DNA from: Thiothrix sp.
Lineage (GTDB): Bacteria; Pseudomonadota; Gammaproteobacteria; Thiotrichales; Thiotrichaceae
DNA: 64,000 nt
Assembly: GCF_028714775.1 (NCBI RefSeq)
Contig: NZ_JAQTLS010000013.1
Coordinates: 39,598-103,597 of the forward strand
Direction of reading: 5' to 3'
The translations under genes and the position numbers were made by a program. A model generated the notes under the pieces. It was not told where the DNA came from. It did not search any database and worked only from the letters and a program-made list of their open reading frames with translations. Positions 7,415 through 16,992 of this stretch are shown in pieces (the first letter of the stretch is position 1; the number at the start of each line of letters is the position of its first letter).

Positions 7415-8341
7415 TTAACAAACCAACTGCCCCTGCGTCTCCGCCACGCCAATCGACACCACCGCCCCCGAATTAAACCCCAGATAATCCGCCTCAATCC
7501 CATCCGAGAATATCACACCATTTTCCGGCATTTGCGATTCCAGCCGCAGCGGGGATTGTTGGGTAATCGCGCCGAATACCAGCTCTACCCCCGTGGTGCG
7601 GCTAGGAAAGGGTTCGCGCACGCTGAATTGCAGGCGTTTTTCATCCCAACCGAAACCGCCGCCCAGCGCGTGATGCTGCGCTTGTGTAACGCCCATCGCG
7701 CCCGCCAGCACTGATTGGAACCAGCCCGTGGAGCCGAACCCGGTGGAGACAATGATGCCGGAGGAGGACTGCATTTCGCGCTTACCCTGCCAATTCAAGG
7801 TGTAACGCGCCGAAGTGTGGCTTGACGGGCCGATGAACAAATCGTTGACCGCCCGCATCACCTGCCCGTCATTGGTGCGGGCTTCGGCAAAGGTGATGCT
7901 TTTGCTGTCGGCCTTGCCCGCCATTGTGCAAGTCACCACATCGCGTAAGTCGTTGACGACGAAGGGCAGCAGCTTGCCATCCCAGCGTTGCGGGTCGGGA
8001 TTGATGGCAATCACTGGCTGGCCTTGCAAATATTTCAAGGTGTTGGCGACCAAGCCATCCTGCCCGATCACCACCACAATGTCGCTGGCGCTGAACTGGT
8101 AATTCGGCAGCAGGCGGCGTTCCAATTGCTGGAAACGCCCCAGTGGTCGCAACACCCGCTCCGCTTCCTGCAAACGCTGTTGGTACACATCATGTTCGCT
8201 CAGGTAATCCTGCACGTCGGCGTGATTGTGCTCCAGATAAAAACGCGCTTGAGGCCACGTGTTGAAACGTTCCACCAACTCCTGCAAACGGGTTTTGCGC
8301 GTGACCAGCACGAAACGGTATTGGGTGTTGCCTGTTTTCAT
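7415..8341 (-). CDS. NAD-kinase-like protein
   Basis: This 308-residue protein has the NAD/diacylglycerol kinase fold. The nucleotide loop is VVVIGQDGLVANTL, where most NAD kinases have GGDGT, and the glycine-rich motif STGFGSTGW is well kept. It may phosphorylate NAD or a related dinucleotide; the altered GQDG and missing Thr make the exact activity uncertain. Its start shares a base with the stop of the SPFH gene (TGATG), so the two are translated as a unit. The divergent NrtR-type regulator supports a place in NAD metabolism. Confidence 0.7.
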   Translation of the reverse strand: MKTGNTQYRFVLVTRKTRLQELVERFNTWPQARFYLEHNHADVQDYLSEHDVYQQRLQEAERVLRPLGRFQQLERRLLPNYQFSASDIVVVIGQDGLVANTLKYLQGQPVIAINPDPQRWDGKLLPFVVNDLRDVVTCTMAGKADSKSITFAEARTNDGQVMRAVNDLFIGPSSHTSARYTLNWQGKREMQSSSGIIVSTGFGSTGWFQSVLAGAMGVTQAQHHALGGGFGWDEKRLQFSVREPFPSRTTGVELVFGAITQQSPLRLESQMPENGVIFSDGIEADYLGFNSGAVVSIGVAETQGQLVC

Positions 8342-9360
8342 CAGCGTGCTGCCTTTCTCAATGCCTGCCCGAACAGGTCAGGGGTGATGTTCAACTCGCC
8401 GATTTTGCCTGCGTTTTGCGCCAGCGATTCAAACGCCATCGCCATCAGTTGTTCCGGCTGCATGTTTGCCAATGCCATTGCTTTGAGGTTCTCGACCGGC
8501 AATTGCTTGAAAGCATTCATACGGGCAGCGATGGCGTAGGCTTCGGCATCCGATTGTTGGCGGCTGTTTGCCACTTCCAATTCCACCAAGGAGGTGCGCT
8601 GGGTTTCGGCGGCGATGCTGGCTTGCAAACGCTCGCGCTCGGTTTCGGTGGTGGCGCGGAGCAAAGTGCGTTCGTTGGCAATGCGCGATTCGGCGATTTC
8701 CTGCTCTTTTTGCTGCACGGAAAGCTCGGTCTGCAACTCGGCTTCGCGGATGGTGCGCTCCTGTTCGACGGCGGATTTGCGGCGCACGTACATGGCGTCA
8801 TCCGCCTCCTGAAGGATGGCTTCGCGGGCTTCCGCCTCCAACGCCCTTGCGGTTTCCGGGGTCGGCTTGATGGCGCTGATAGTGATGTCGAGCAAGGCAA
8901 TGCCAAGGGCGGCGAACGCACTGTCAGCGCGGAAACGTTCGCTCAGGTTGTCTGCCAGTGCTTCACTGAGGCGCAGCGCATCACGCAGTGCAGTATTTTC
9001 CACCCGGTTCTGGATCACCGCACCCACGGCACGGATCACGCGGTCGCCCAGCTTAAGCGGGTCTTCCGACACCCAACCGCTGTTGTCTTTTTTCAGGGTG
9101 AAATTGAGCATCTCCGCCGTTTTCACCGGGTCAGCCACCTGAAAGCTCAACTGCCCTTGCACGGTAATGCTCTGGAAATCAGCGGTTTGCAGGTTGAAAA
9201 TGAAAGGTGCTTCCTGCACGTTCACTGGCACGGCGGCGATGGAGGTATTCATGCCGTTGTAGAAAAAGCTCAAGCCTTTACCCTGCTTGCGGGCTTTGCC
9301 GTTGACGGTCTTAATGACGTAGGTGGAAGCGTCTGCTTTGTAGTAATTGATGCCAAACAT
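8341..9360 (-). CDS. SPFH/band-7 domain protein
   Basis: This 339-residue protein has an N-terminal SPFH (stomatin/prohibitin-like) domain to about residue 170. A long Glu/Arg/Ala-rich helical stretch follows (about 175-275, predicted coiled coil) and a short C-terminal tail. No transmembrane segment is seen, unlike most stomatins, so the assembly is probably cytoplasmic or peripherally attached. SPFH proteins form large ring-like scaffolds. It is the first gene of the two-gene operon with the NAD-kinase-like protein. Confidence 0.8.
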   Translation of the reverse strand: MFGINYYKADASTYVIKTVNGKARKQGKGLSFFYNGMNTSIAAVPVNVQEAPFIFNLQTADFQSITVQGQLSFQVADPVKTAEMLNFTLKKDNSGWVSEDPLKLGDRVIRAVGAVIQNRVENTALRDALRLSEALADNLSERFRADSAFAALGIALLDITISAIKPTPETARALEAEAREAILQEADDAMYVRRKSAVEQERTIREAELQTELSVQQKEQEIAESRIANERTLLRATTETERERLQASIAAETQRTSLVELEVANSRQQSDAEAYAIAARMNAFKQLPVENLKAMALANMQPEQLMAMAFESLAQNAGKIGELNITPDLFGQALRKAAR

Positions 9361-9376
9361 GGCGTTCTCCTTTTTA

Positions 9377-9450
9377 TGTCTTTAAGTCACTTATTCATAA
9401 TAATGTCTAAACGCCACTAAATCGTCAAGCATAAAAGTGTCTTTAGGACA
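9377..9450. promoter_or_regulatory. Three related 13-bp boxes between SPFH operon and nrtR-like gene
   Basis: The boxes are TGTCTTTAAGTCA (9377-9389), TGTCTAAACGCCA (9404-9416) and TGTCTTTAGGACA (9438-9450). The last is a near-perfect inverted repeat (TGTC-N5-GACA). They lie in the roughly 130-bp region shared by two divergent genes, one encoding an NrtR-type regulator, so they are the natural operator candidates. Binding is not shown. Confidence 0.5.
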
Positions 9451-9493
9451 AAAATAAGTTAGAATGCCAGAAACTCACCGACGGGGATGCACG

Positions 9494-10234
9494 ATGACCA
9501 ACGACGAACAGGATTATCTGGAACACTACGACAAGCAAGCTTACGACGCACCCATCGTCACGGTTGACCCGGTGCTGTTCACTTACCACGAAGAACAATT
9601 GAAAGTATTGCTGGTGCAACGTTCCCGCCCCCCTGACCAACAGATGTGGGGCTTGCCCGGCGGTTTCGTTGACCTGAAAAATGACGCGACGCTGGAAGAC
9701 ACTGCCCTGCGCAAGCTGCGCGAAAAGACTGGAGTCGTGCCGCCCTACCTCGAACAGTTACAGACTTTCGGCAATGCTTGGCGCGACAAACGCAGTTGGT
9801 CGGTGACTGTGTGTTACACCGCGCTGATTGCCCATCAGGAATGCGCCGCGCATATCGCCACGGTTGCGGATGTGCGTTGGGTAACGCTGCCGGAATTGGC
9901 AAGCCTGCCGTTAGCTTTCGACCACGGTACGATCATCCAGCAAGCACGGGAACGGCTGCGGCAAAAGGCACTGTATTCCATCGTGCCTGCTTACGCCCTG
10001 CCGGAAAAATTCACCCTGCCGGAATTGCAGCAACTGCACGAAGTCTTGCTGGAAATGCCCTTACAGAAAAAATCCTTCCGCCGTCGCATCGAGCAGGCCG
10101 AATTGCTGGAAGATACCGGGGAAAAGCGGGCGGAAAGCAGCGGTCGCCCCGCCACGCTTTACCGCATGAAAGCGGAATCTGGGGCGTATACGTTCCTGCG
10201 TAACCTGAGCGGCGCAGGTGATGCGGAAGCATAA
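9494..10234 (+). CDS. nrtR: NrtR-type Nudix transcriptional regulator
   Basis: This 246-residue protein has an N-terminal Nudix domain (about 20-155) and a C-terminal winged helix (about 165-235, KSFRRRIEQAELLEDTG). The Nudix box is GGFVDLKNDATLEDTALRKL then REKTG, so one of the two catalytic Glu positions is Lys. NrtR family members use this domain to sense ADP-ribose rather than to hydrolyse it, and repress NAD-synthesis genes. The ATG at 9494 was chosen over one 10 codons upstream because it starts the conserved family sequence. It is divergent from the SPFH/NAD-kinase-like operon, the probable target. Confidence 0.78.
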   Translation: MTNDEQDYLEHYDKQAYDAPIVTVDPVLFTYHEEQLKVLLVQRSRPPDQQMWGLPGGFVDLKNDATLEDTALRKLREKTGVVPPYLEQLQTFGNAWRDKRSWSVTVCYTALIAHQECAAHIATVADVRWVTLPELASLPLAFDHGTIIQQARERLRQKALYSIVPAYALPEKFTLPELQQLHEVLLEMPLQKKSFRRRIEQAELLEDTGEKRAESSGRPATLYRMKAESGAYTFLRNLSGAGDAEA

Positions 10235-10239
10235 AGAGA

Positions 10240-12480
10240 TCACGACGGTAACTTCATCCGCGCCAACCGATTCGCATTCGTCACTACCGTCACCGACGAC
10301 ATTGCCATTGCCGCCCCCGCAATCATCGGGTTCAGCAGCAACCCGGTGAACGGGTACAGCACCCCTGCCGCAATCGGAATCCCCAGCGAGTTGTAGACGA
10401 ATGCGCCGAACAGGTTCTGCCAGATATTGCGCGTGGTAGCTTTGGAAATGGCAATGGCGCGGGCAATTCCCCCCAGCGACGCACCGATCAGGGTGACATC
10501 GGCGGCGGCAATCGCCACATCCGTACCCGCACCAATGGCAAAACCAACGTCCGCCAGTGCCAGCGCGGGCGCATCATTGATGCCGTCACCGACCATCGCC
10601 ACCTTACGCCCTTGCCGCTGCAAATCACGGATGACATTGAGCTTGTCAGCGGGCAACACTTCCGCATGTACCTGCGTAATGCCAATTTGGGCGGCAATGT
10701 GTTGTGCCACTTCGCGGCGGTCGCCGGTCAGCATCACCACTTCCAGCCCTTGCTGTTGCAAAGCGCGGATACTTTCAGCCGCATCCGGTTTAATGGCGTC
10801 GGCAATGCCGAACAGCGCAATGATTTGCTCACCATCGGCAAGGAAGACTGGGGTTTGGCCTTGCGCATCCAGTGCTTGCAAGCCGTCCTGCCAAGCGTCC
10901 AAGACGCGGTGTTGTTGCTGCATCAGACGGGTATTGCCGAGCAAATAGGTCGTGCCATTGATGACTGCTTGCACGCCATGCCCTGCGATGTTTTCAAAGG
11001 CAGTGGCTTTCAGGTCGGGCAAACTTTTATCTTTAGCAGCAGCACGGATGGCAGCAGCCAACGGGTGTTCCGAACCTTTTTCAAGGCTGGCAGCCAGTTG
11101 CAGCACACTTTCTGCGGAATGCATCGGTGCGGGGTGGATGGCATTCAGGGTTGGTTTGCCGAGGGTAATCGTGCCGGTTTTATCCAACACAATGGTATCG
11201 AGCTTGGCGGCCTGTTGCAGCGCTTCACCGTTACGGATCAGGATGCCGGATTGCGCCGCCTTGCCTACCCCGGCGATAACAGCAATCGGTGTCGCCAGCC
11301 CCAAAGCACAAGGGCAAGCAATCACCAGCACGGTCATGGAAGTCACCACCGCGTAACTCAGCGACGGTTGCGGCCCCAGCCAATACCACAGGCAGAAAGT
11401 CAGGATGGCGATAGAAACCACCACTGGCACAAAGATAGATGCCACCTTATCGGCAAGCCGCGCAATCGCAGGCTTAGCACTTTGCGCTTGACGAATCAGG
11501 TTAACAATATTCGCCAGCACGGTATCAGCACCAATGTGACTGACGCTCATCAGGAATGAACCAGAGCCATTCATTGTGCCGCCCGTTACGCTGTCGCCCG
11601 ACTTTTTGGCGACTGGCACAGACTCTCCGGTAAGCATGGATTCATCCACGTGCGATTGGCCTTCCAGCAGCTTGCCATCCAGCGGCACGGTTTCCCCGGC
11701 ACGCACCCGTAAGGTTTCCTGCAAACCGATTTCTTCCAAGGGCAAATCCAGTTCCTGCCCGTTACGGATGGCGTGGGCAATCGGTGGTTGCAAGTTCATT
11801 AGTTGCTTGATGGCAGCGGAAGTGCGCCCCCGCGCCCGCATTTCCAGCGCATTACCGAAACTGACCAGCGCGATAATCACCAGTGCTGCCTCGAAATAGG
11901 TATGGTGCAGGTCATGGCTGTGATGGGCGATGGAATGCACCATACTGGGAAACAGCACCACCAGCATGGAATACAGCCACGCTGCACCCGTGCCCAGCGC
12001 GATCAGCGTATCCATATTGCTGCTGCGGTGCTTGAGCTGCTGCCATGCGCCTTTGTAGAAATGCCCGCCGGAATAAGCCATCACTGCCAATGTCACCAAG
12101 CCAGTAGCCAGCCAGAACCAACGCCCCGCACCTTCCATCCCCGGCAGGATGCCCAACAGCATGTCACCGACCATCAGGAATGCGCCCGGAATCCCCGCCA
12201 CCCACACCCGCCGCCACAGACGTTGGTATTGCACCTGTTCGTGCGCTTCCTTTTCCGCCTCCGCCGCTTTGCCTTGCATAATGGCAGCATCAAATCCGGC
12301 TTTTTTCACCGCTTGCAGCAGCACTGCCGGGTCAGGGTTGCCTTGAACCAGCGCGGTGCGTTCTGCCAAATTGACGTTCGCCTCCGTCACACCGGGGACG
12401 CTTTGCAAAGCAGTTTCCACGGCACTGACGCAGCCCGCGCACATCATGCCAGCGATAGAAAGGCGGATGGGGGTGGTCAT
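10240..12480 (-). CDS. copA: Copper-exporting P1B-type ATPase
   Basis: This 746-residue protein pumps Cu(I) out of the cytoplasm. One N-terminal heavy-metal domain has GMMCAGC at residues 11-17. The membrane metal site is the CPC motif in [18 protein letters not shown] is the phosphorylation site, TGES belongs to the actuator domain and [10 protein letters not shown] to the hinge. A His-rich loop ([10 protein letters not shown]) precedes the third helix pair. It follows the small HMA chaperone gene by 3 bp, forming a copA-copZ unit. No copper-responsive regulator gene is seen next to it. Confidence 0.93.
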   Translation of the reverse strand: MTTPIRLSIAGMMCAGCVSAVETALQSVPGVTEANVNLAERTALVQGNPDPAVLLQAVKKAGFDAAIMQGKAAEAEKEAHEQVQYQRLWRRVWVAGIPGAFLMVGDMLLGILPGMEGAGRWFWLATGLVTLAVMAYSGGHFYKGAWQQLKHRSSNMDTLIALGTGAAWLYSMLVVLFPSMVHSIAHHSHDLHHTYFEAALVIIALVSFGNALEMRARGRTSAAIKQLMNLQPPIAHAIRNGQELDLPLEEIGLQETLRVRAGETVPLDGKLLEGQSHVDESMLTGESVPVAKKSGDSVTGGTMNGSGSFLMSVSHIGADTVLANIVNLIRQAQSAKPAIARLADKVASIFVPVVVSIAILTFCLWYWLGPQPSLSYAVVTSMTVLVIACPCALGLATPIAVIAGVGKAAQSGILIRNGEALQQAAKLDTIVLDKTGTITLGKPTLNAIHPAPMHSAESVLQLAASLEKGSEHPLAAAIRAAAKDKSLPDLKATAFENIAGHGVQAVINGTTYLLGNTRLMQQQHRVLDAWQDGLQALDAQGQTPVFLADGEQIIALFGIADAIKPDAAESIRALQQQGLEVVMLTGDRREVAQHIAAQIGITQVHAEVLPADKLNVIRDLQRQGRKVAMVGDGINDAPALALADVGFAIGAGTDVAIAAADVTLIGASLGGIARAIAISKATTRNIWQNLFGAFVYNSLGIPIAAGVLYPFTGLLLNPMIAGAAMAMSSVTVVTNANRLARMKLPS

Positions 12481-12483
12481 GGC

Positions 12484-12678
12484 TTATTCCGCCAGTGTGG
12501 TGGGGTAGCCTGCGGCAGTCAGGGTGTCGATCACGGTTTGTGCATCCACGCCGTCCACTTCGGCACTGGCGGTTTCCAAATCAACATGGATGTTACTGCT
12601 GCCCTCAAGAGCTTCCAGTTTGGCAGTGACCGTTTTGACGCAGCCACCGCAGCGTATGTTTTCAACGTTGAATTTCAT
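12484..12678 (-). CDS. copZ: Heavy-metal-associated domain protein, CopZ-like copper chaperone
   Basis: This 64-residue protein is a single HMA ferredoxin-like domain. The motif is IRCGGCVKTV (CxxC, residues 10-13), where Arg replaces the Met common in copper chaperones. It is the first gene of the operon with copA and should hand Cu(I) to the ATPase. Confidence 0.85.
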   Translation of the reverse strand: MKFNVENIRCGGCVKTVTAKLEALEGSSNIHVDLETASAEVDGVDAQTVIDTLTAAGYPTTLAE

Positions 12679-12697
12679 GGTGTGTTCCTGTGTAAGT

Positions 12698-13252
12698 TTA
12701 AATAGGGATCAGCAACAGGCTTTGCACCTGCCCTGCTTGGGTTTCACGGTGGATTGCGAGGCCGAAACGGGCAAAATCCGTTGCCGCCCCTGCTTCCTGC
12801 TCCAAATATACCATGCCTTCTGGCTTGAGCAATTGCTTGGCAAGCAGCGTTTCCAACACAGGTTCCAACATGCCCTTACGGAACGGCGGATCAAGGAAAA
12901 TCAGGTCGAAGGCTTGCGTTTCGCGTTGCAAATAGCGGAAAGCGTCATCATTTACCAGCAGCGCATTCTGCGCCCCCAGCAAAGCAATGTTATCGCGCAA
13001 GGCTTTGGCAGCAGCCGGATGCTTTTCCACCATTACCACTTCCCGCGCCCCGCGTGACAGGGCTTCCAAACCCAATGCACCGCTGCCCGAAAACAGGTCG
13101 AGGCAACGCGCTCCCGGCACTTGCATTTGTAGCCAGTTGAACAGCGTTTCGCGTACCCGGTCGGGCGTAGGGCGCAAACCGGGGACATCGGCGAATTTCA
13201 GTTTGCGGCTACGCCATTCGCCACCGATGATGCGCAGCAGGTTATTTTTCAT
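12698..13252 (-). CDS. rsmD: 16S rRNA (guanine966-N2)-methyltransferase
   Basis: RsmD methylates G966 of 16S rRNA in the 30S subunit. The SAM site is LDLFSGSGALGLEALSRG and the catalytic motif is LDPPF. The preferred start is the ATG at 13252 (MKNNLLRIIGGEWRSRKL), the normal family start; a non-canonical start four codons upstream is less likely. The start lies inside the end of the upstream M16 gene (11-bp overlap), so the genes are coupled, as in other gammaproteobacteria. Confidence 0.93.
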   Translation of the reverse strand: MKNNLLRIIGGEWRSRKLKFADVPGLRPTPDRVRETLFNWLQMQVPGARCLDLFSGSGALGLEALSRGAREVVMVEKHPAAAKALRDNIALLGAQNALLVNDDAFRYLQRETQAFDLIFLDPPFRKGMLEPVLETLLAKQLLKPEGMVYLEQEAGAATDFARFGLAIHRETQAGQVQSLLLIPI

Positions 13253-14555
13253 CCCCACCCACAATCACTGTCACCATTTTGTCCGGCTGTACCCGGCGGG
13301 TAAAAGCATCCGCAATTTGCTCGCGGCTCAGTGCATTGATCTTGCCTGTGAAGGTATCCAAGTAATCCAGCGGCAGTTTGTAGAAACCAATAATCCCGAC
13401 GTATTCCACAATCTGGCTGTTGTTGGCAGTACGCAGCGGGAAGCCGCCGGTAATGTCTTTCTTCGCAGCCTCCAACTCTTCGCCCGTCGGGCCTGCTTTT
13501 TGGAACTTAGCCAGCACCTCGCGCACCACTTTCAACGCCTCATCCGTCTGCGCCAACTTGGTTTGCAGGTTGACTTCAAACACCCCAAGTTGTGCGAATG
13601 GGGCAAAATAGCTGCCCACGCTGTAACTCAAGCCGCGTGCATCGCGCACTTCTTTCATCAAGCGCGAGGTGAAACCACTGCCGCCCAACACCTGATTGCC
13701 CATATAAAGGGTGAAATAGTCGGCATCGCCGCGCTTGTCACCAATCTGCCCCACCAAGATATGCGCCTGTGTTGCGGGGTAAGGGATTTTCACCAGCTTC
13801 GCTTCCGTCAACGGTTTGACTTCGGGGATGGGCGCTGCTGCCTCACCCGTTGGCAGCACGCCTGCCACTTGTTCCCCCAACGCTTCCGCCTGCTTGCGGT
13901 CAACCGCGCCAACAATCGCCAGCAGGCCATTTTTCGCCACGTAATACTGCTGGTAGAAGGCTTTCAGGTCGGCAATTTTCAGCGCAGGGATGCTTTCTTC
14001 CGTGCCGTTTTCCGACTGCCCGTAAGGATGGTCGCCGTACAAGGCTTTGTAGAATGCCTTACTGCCCAAACTCGCGGGGTCTTGCTTCTCGGCTTGCAAA
14101 CCGACCAACGTGAGCTTTTGCACACGCTCGAAATCTTTCTGCGGGAAATCGGGTTTGGAAAGCACTTTCAACCACGTATCCAGCGCCGCCTTTTGCTCCT
14201 TTTCCAGCGTCAGGGTGCGCAAACTGACGGAAGCCATGTCCATTGACGTACCCGACCCAAAACCCGCGCCGATGGATTCAAACTGTTCGGCAAGTTGGTC
14301 TTCGCTCAGACCCGCCGCACCCTTGTCCAACATGTTGTTGGTGAGCATCGCAAGACCGGGTTTCGCACCATCACGGGCGCTGCCTGCATCAAATGCCAAA
14401 CGCATATCCAGCATCGGCAGCTCAGGAGCATGGACATAATAGACGCGCAAGCCGTTAGTGGTCGTCCAATTTTCGATTTTGGGGCCAGCATGGGCGAAAG
14501 GCGCGAATACCAGCAACAACAGCGCCAGTTGCGCCTGCAAAAGTTTTTTTAGCAT
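13242..14555 (-). CDS. M16 family peptidase-like subunit without zinc motif
   Basis: This 437-residue protein has a signal peptide (cut near AHAGP) and two M16 halves. The place of the HxxEH zinc motif reads GLAMLTNNMLDKG, so zinc cannot be bound. This matches the inactive partner of M16B heterodimers. The active subunit is encoded just upstream, five bases away, so they probably form one periplasmic protease, the inactive half helping to close the substrate chamber. Confidence 0.88.
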   Translation of the reverse strand: MLKKLLQAQLALLLLVFAPFAHAGPKIENWTTTNGLRVYYVHAPELPMLDMRLAFDAGSARDGAKPGLAMLTNNMLDKGAAGLSEDQLAEQFESIGAGFGSGTSMDMASVSLRTLTLEKEQKAALDTWLKVLSKPDFPQKDFERVQKLTLVGLQAEKQDPASLGSKAFYKALYGDHPYGQSENGTEESIPALKIADLKAFYQQYYVAKNGLLAIVGAVDRKQAEALGEQVAGVLPTGEAAAPIPEVKPLTEAKLVKIPYPATQAHILVGQIGDKRGDADYFTLYMGNQVLGGSGFTSRLMKEVRDARGLSYSVGSYFAPFAQLGVFEVNLQTKLAQTDEALKVVREVLAKFQKAGPTGEELEAAKKDITGGFPLRTANNSQIVEYVGIIGFYKLPLDYLDTFTGKINALSREQIADAFTRRVQPDKMVTVIVGGDEK

Positions 14556-14560
14556 GGTTC

Positions 14561-15985
14561 TTATCTCACAAATCTCGGCTCATTCTTCGGCTTGTTTGGG
14601 TCAATTGGCAGCGGGTCAAGCTCGGCAACGGTCAGGTGGTCTTCGATCAAGTATTTTTTCGCCACTGCCTGCACCTGCTCCGGGGTCACTGCCAAAATGT
14701 TATCCACGTACTCATCCGCCAGCTTGTAACCCAGCCCGACCGATTCCAAGGAACCGATAATCGTGGCCTGCTCCTGTTGGGAATCACGCTGATAAATTTC
14801 GCCGGAAATAACTTGCGCCCGCGCCCGTTCCAATTCGTCGGCACTGATCGGGGCAGCTTTGAGCTTTTCGACCTGTTCCAGTAACGCCGCTTTGACGGTT
14901 TCGAGTTTCACATCCTTGGCGGGCATCCCACTCAAGGTGAACAAGTCGGGCAAGCGCCCGTAGCCGTCATACCCGGCACTGGCTTGCGAGGCAATTTCCT
15001 TGCCCCGGATCAACTCCTTGGAAAAGCGTGAACTGTTGCCGCCGTCAAGGATGCTGGCGAGCATTTCCAACGCATACGGCTCCCACTTGTCTTTAGCGTC
15101 GAGCATACCCGGCACTTTGTAACCCATCATCACGTAAGGCAGTTCGGCAGGCGCTTTGACACGGATAGAACGTATCCCTTTTTGCTCCACTTCGGTCTGC
15201 GGCTTAGGCGGGAGAATATCGGCAGTCGGTTTGAGCGGGCCGTAGTATTTCTTCGCCAGCTCGTGCACCTTATCGGGATCAACATCGCCCACCACCACCA
15301 GCGTGGCATTATTGGGCGCGTACCAGCGCTCATACCATGCCCGCAAATCTTCCACCTTCATGGCATCCAAGTCGGTCATCCAACCAATGGTGGGGTTGTG
15401 GTAGGGGCTGTTGAGGAATGCGGTGGCAGCAAACTGTTCGTAAGTCAGCGCGGTAGGTTTGTCTTCGGTGCGCCAACGGCGTTCTTCCTTGACCACTTCC
15501 ACTTCTTTCTTGAATTCGGCAGGTGGCAAGGTCAGCCCGCGCACCCGGTCGGATTCCAATTCAAACGCCACTTCCAGCCGGTCAGCCGCAATGATCTGGT
15601 AATACGCCGTGTAATCTTGCGATGTAAAAGCGTTATCTTCCGCACCGTTTTCCGCGATAATACGGTTAAATTCGCCGGTCGGGTGTTTTTGCGTACCCTT
15701 AAACATCATGTGTTCGACCACGTGGGAAAGCCCGGTTAGGCCATTGTGTTCATAGCTGGAACCGACCTTGTACCACAATTGCACCACGGCAATCGGCGCA
15801 CGTTTGTCTTGCTTCACCAAGACCTTCAAACCGTTGTCCAGCTTGTATTCGTGGACGGGAACCGTGACCTTGACCCGCTCAATTGCGTGGACAGGCGAGA
15901 TAAAAAAACCTGCAAACAGGCAGGAAACCGCTAAAATTGTTCTAGTGTTACGGATTTTGCCGCTAAATGTTAGTATTCTTCGCAT
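14561..15985 (-). CDS. M16 zinc peptidase, catalytic subunit
   Basis: This 474-residue insulinase/pitrilysin-type protease has a signal peptide (cut near SPVHAIE). The zinc motif HVVEH lies in GLSHVVEHMMFKGT, with the distal Glu in the conserved ENGAEDNAFT region. The substrate is not predictable; relatives degrade peptides in the periplasm. It is divergent from ftsY across 47 bp. Confidence 0.9.
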   Translation of the reverse strand: MRRILTFSGKIRNTRTILAVSCLFAGFFISPVHAIERVKVTVPVHEYKLDNGLKVLVKQDKRAPIAVVQLWYKVGSSYEHNGLTGLSHVVEHMMFKGTQKHPTGEFNRIIAENGAEDNAFTSQDYTAYYQIIAADRLEVAFELESDRVRGLTLPPAEFKKEVEVVKEERRWRTEDKPTALTYEQFAATAFLNSPYHNPTIGWMTDLDAMKVEDLRAWYERWYAPNNATLVVVGDVDPDKVHELAKKYYGPLKPTADILPPKPQTEVEQKGIRSIRVKAPAELPYVMMGYKVPGMLDAKDKWEPYALEMLASILDGGNSSRFSKELIRGKEIASQASAGYDGYGRLPDLFTLSGMPAKDVKLETVKAALLEQVEKLKAAPISADELERARAQVISGEIYQRDSQQEQATIIGSLESVGLGYKLADEYVDNILAVTPEQVQAVAKKYLIEDHLTVAELDPLPIDPNKPKNEPRFVR

Positions 15986-16032
15986 CTTTCACCTGTATAG
16001 CAACTAAATAAGCCTGGGCGGTTCATTGTACG

Positions 16033-16980
16033 ATGTTTGGATTCGGAAATAAAAAAGAAGGGCTGTTTGCCCGCTTAAAACAAGGCTTGTCAAAAACGGG
16101 GAATACCCTCACCGAAGGCATGAGTGCCTTGGTGCTCGGCAAGAAAAAGGTTGATGATGAGGTTTTGGAGGAACTCGAAACCCGCCTGTTAACCGCCGAT
16201 GTCGGGGTAGATGCCACACGCGCCATCATGAGTGACCTTTCCCAGCGCGTCAGCCGCAACGAATTAGCGGACATGGATGCGCTGATGCAAGCACTCTACA
16301 ACAAGATGCACCGCATCCTGCGTCCTGCCGCGCAGCCACTGGAAATTGATACCTCGCACCAACCGTTTGTGATCCTCATGGTGGGTATCAACGGCGCGGG
16401 CAAAACCACCACCATTGGCAAGTTGGCGAAAAAATTCCAGCAAGACGGCAAATCGGTGATGCTCGCAGCGGGCGATACGTTCCGTGCCGCAGCGGTGGAA
16501 CAGCTTACGATCTGGGGCGAACGCAATAATATCCCGGTTATCGCCCAAGGTAGCGGCGCAGACTCCGCTTCGGTAATCTTCGATGCCGTACAAGCTGCGA
16601 AAGCGCGTAAGATTGACATCCTGCTGGCGGATACCGCCGGTCGTTTACATACCCAAACCAATCTGATGGATGAGCTAAAAAAGGTCAAACGTGTGATACA
16701 AAAGTTTGATCTCAAAGCCCCACATGAAATTATGCTGATTGTGGACGCCAGCATCGGGCAAAACGCGCTGGTACAAGCCAGACAATTTAACGAGGCATTA
16801 GGGCTGACCGGCATTACCGTCACCAAACTGGACGGCACTGCCAAAGGCGGCATCCTGTTTGCCATCGCCGAACAACTGAAAATTCCGGTACGCTTCATCG
16901 GCGTAGGTGAAAGCATCGACGACTTACAAGAATTTGATGCTTACGAGTTCACCAGCGCCTTGCTTGCCGGAGGTGATTAA
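16033..16980 (+). CDS. ftsY: Signal recognition particle receptor FtsY
   Basis: This 315-residue SRP-GTPase receptor has an N-terminal helical N domain and a G domain with GINGAGKTTTIGKLA (P-loop), DTAGRLH and TKLDGTAKGG. The acidic A domain of E. coli FtsY is absent; the protein begins directly with an amphipathic segment (MFGFGNKKEGLFARLKQG), enough for membrane binding in short FtsY proteins. It docks ribosome-SRP complexes at the inner membrane. First gene of ftsYEX. Confidence 0.96.
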   Translation: MFGFGNKKEGLFARLKQGLSKTGNTLTEGMSALVLGKKKVDDEVLEELETRLLTADVGVDATRAIMSDLSQRVSRNELADMDALMQALYNKMHRILRPAAQPLEIDTSHQPFVILMVGINGAGKTTTIGKLAKKFQQDGKSVMLAAGDTFRAAAVEQLTIWGERNNIPVIAQGSGADSASVIFDAVQAAKARKIDILLADTAGRLHTQTNLMDELKKVKRVIQKFDLKAPHEIMLIVDASIGQNALVQARQFNEALGLTGITVTKLDGTAKGGILFAIAEQLKIPVRFIGVGESIDDLQEFDAYEFTSALLAGGD

Positions 16981-16992
16981 GATCAAAGCACC

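Noticed and set aside
10612..11559. Long frame antisense to copA
   Set aside because: copA is certain from all its motifs; the opposite frame has no ribosome site or conserved motif.
12698..13264. Longer start for rsmD at 13264
   Set aside because: The four extra residues lie inside the upstream gene and are not part of the conserved family start.
13057..14246. 419-codon plus-strand frame over rsmD and the M16 gene
   Set aside because: It spans two well-supported minus-strand genes and reads as low-similarity His/Gln-rich sequence.
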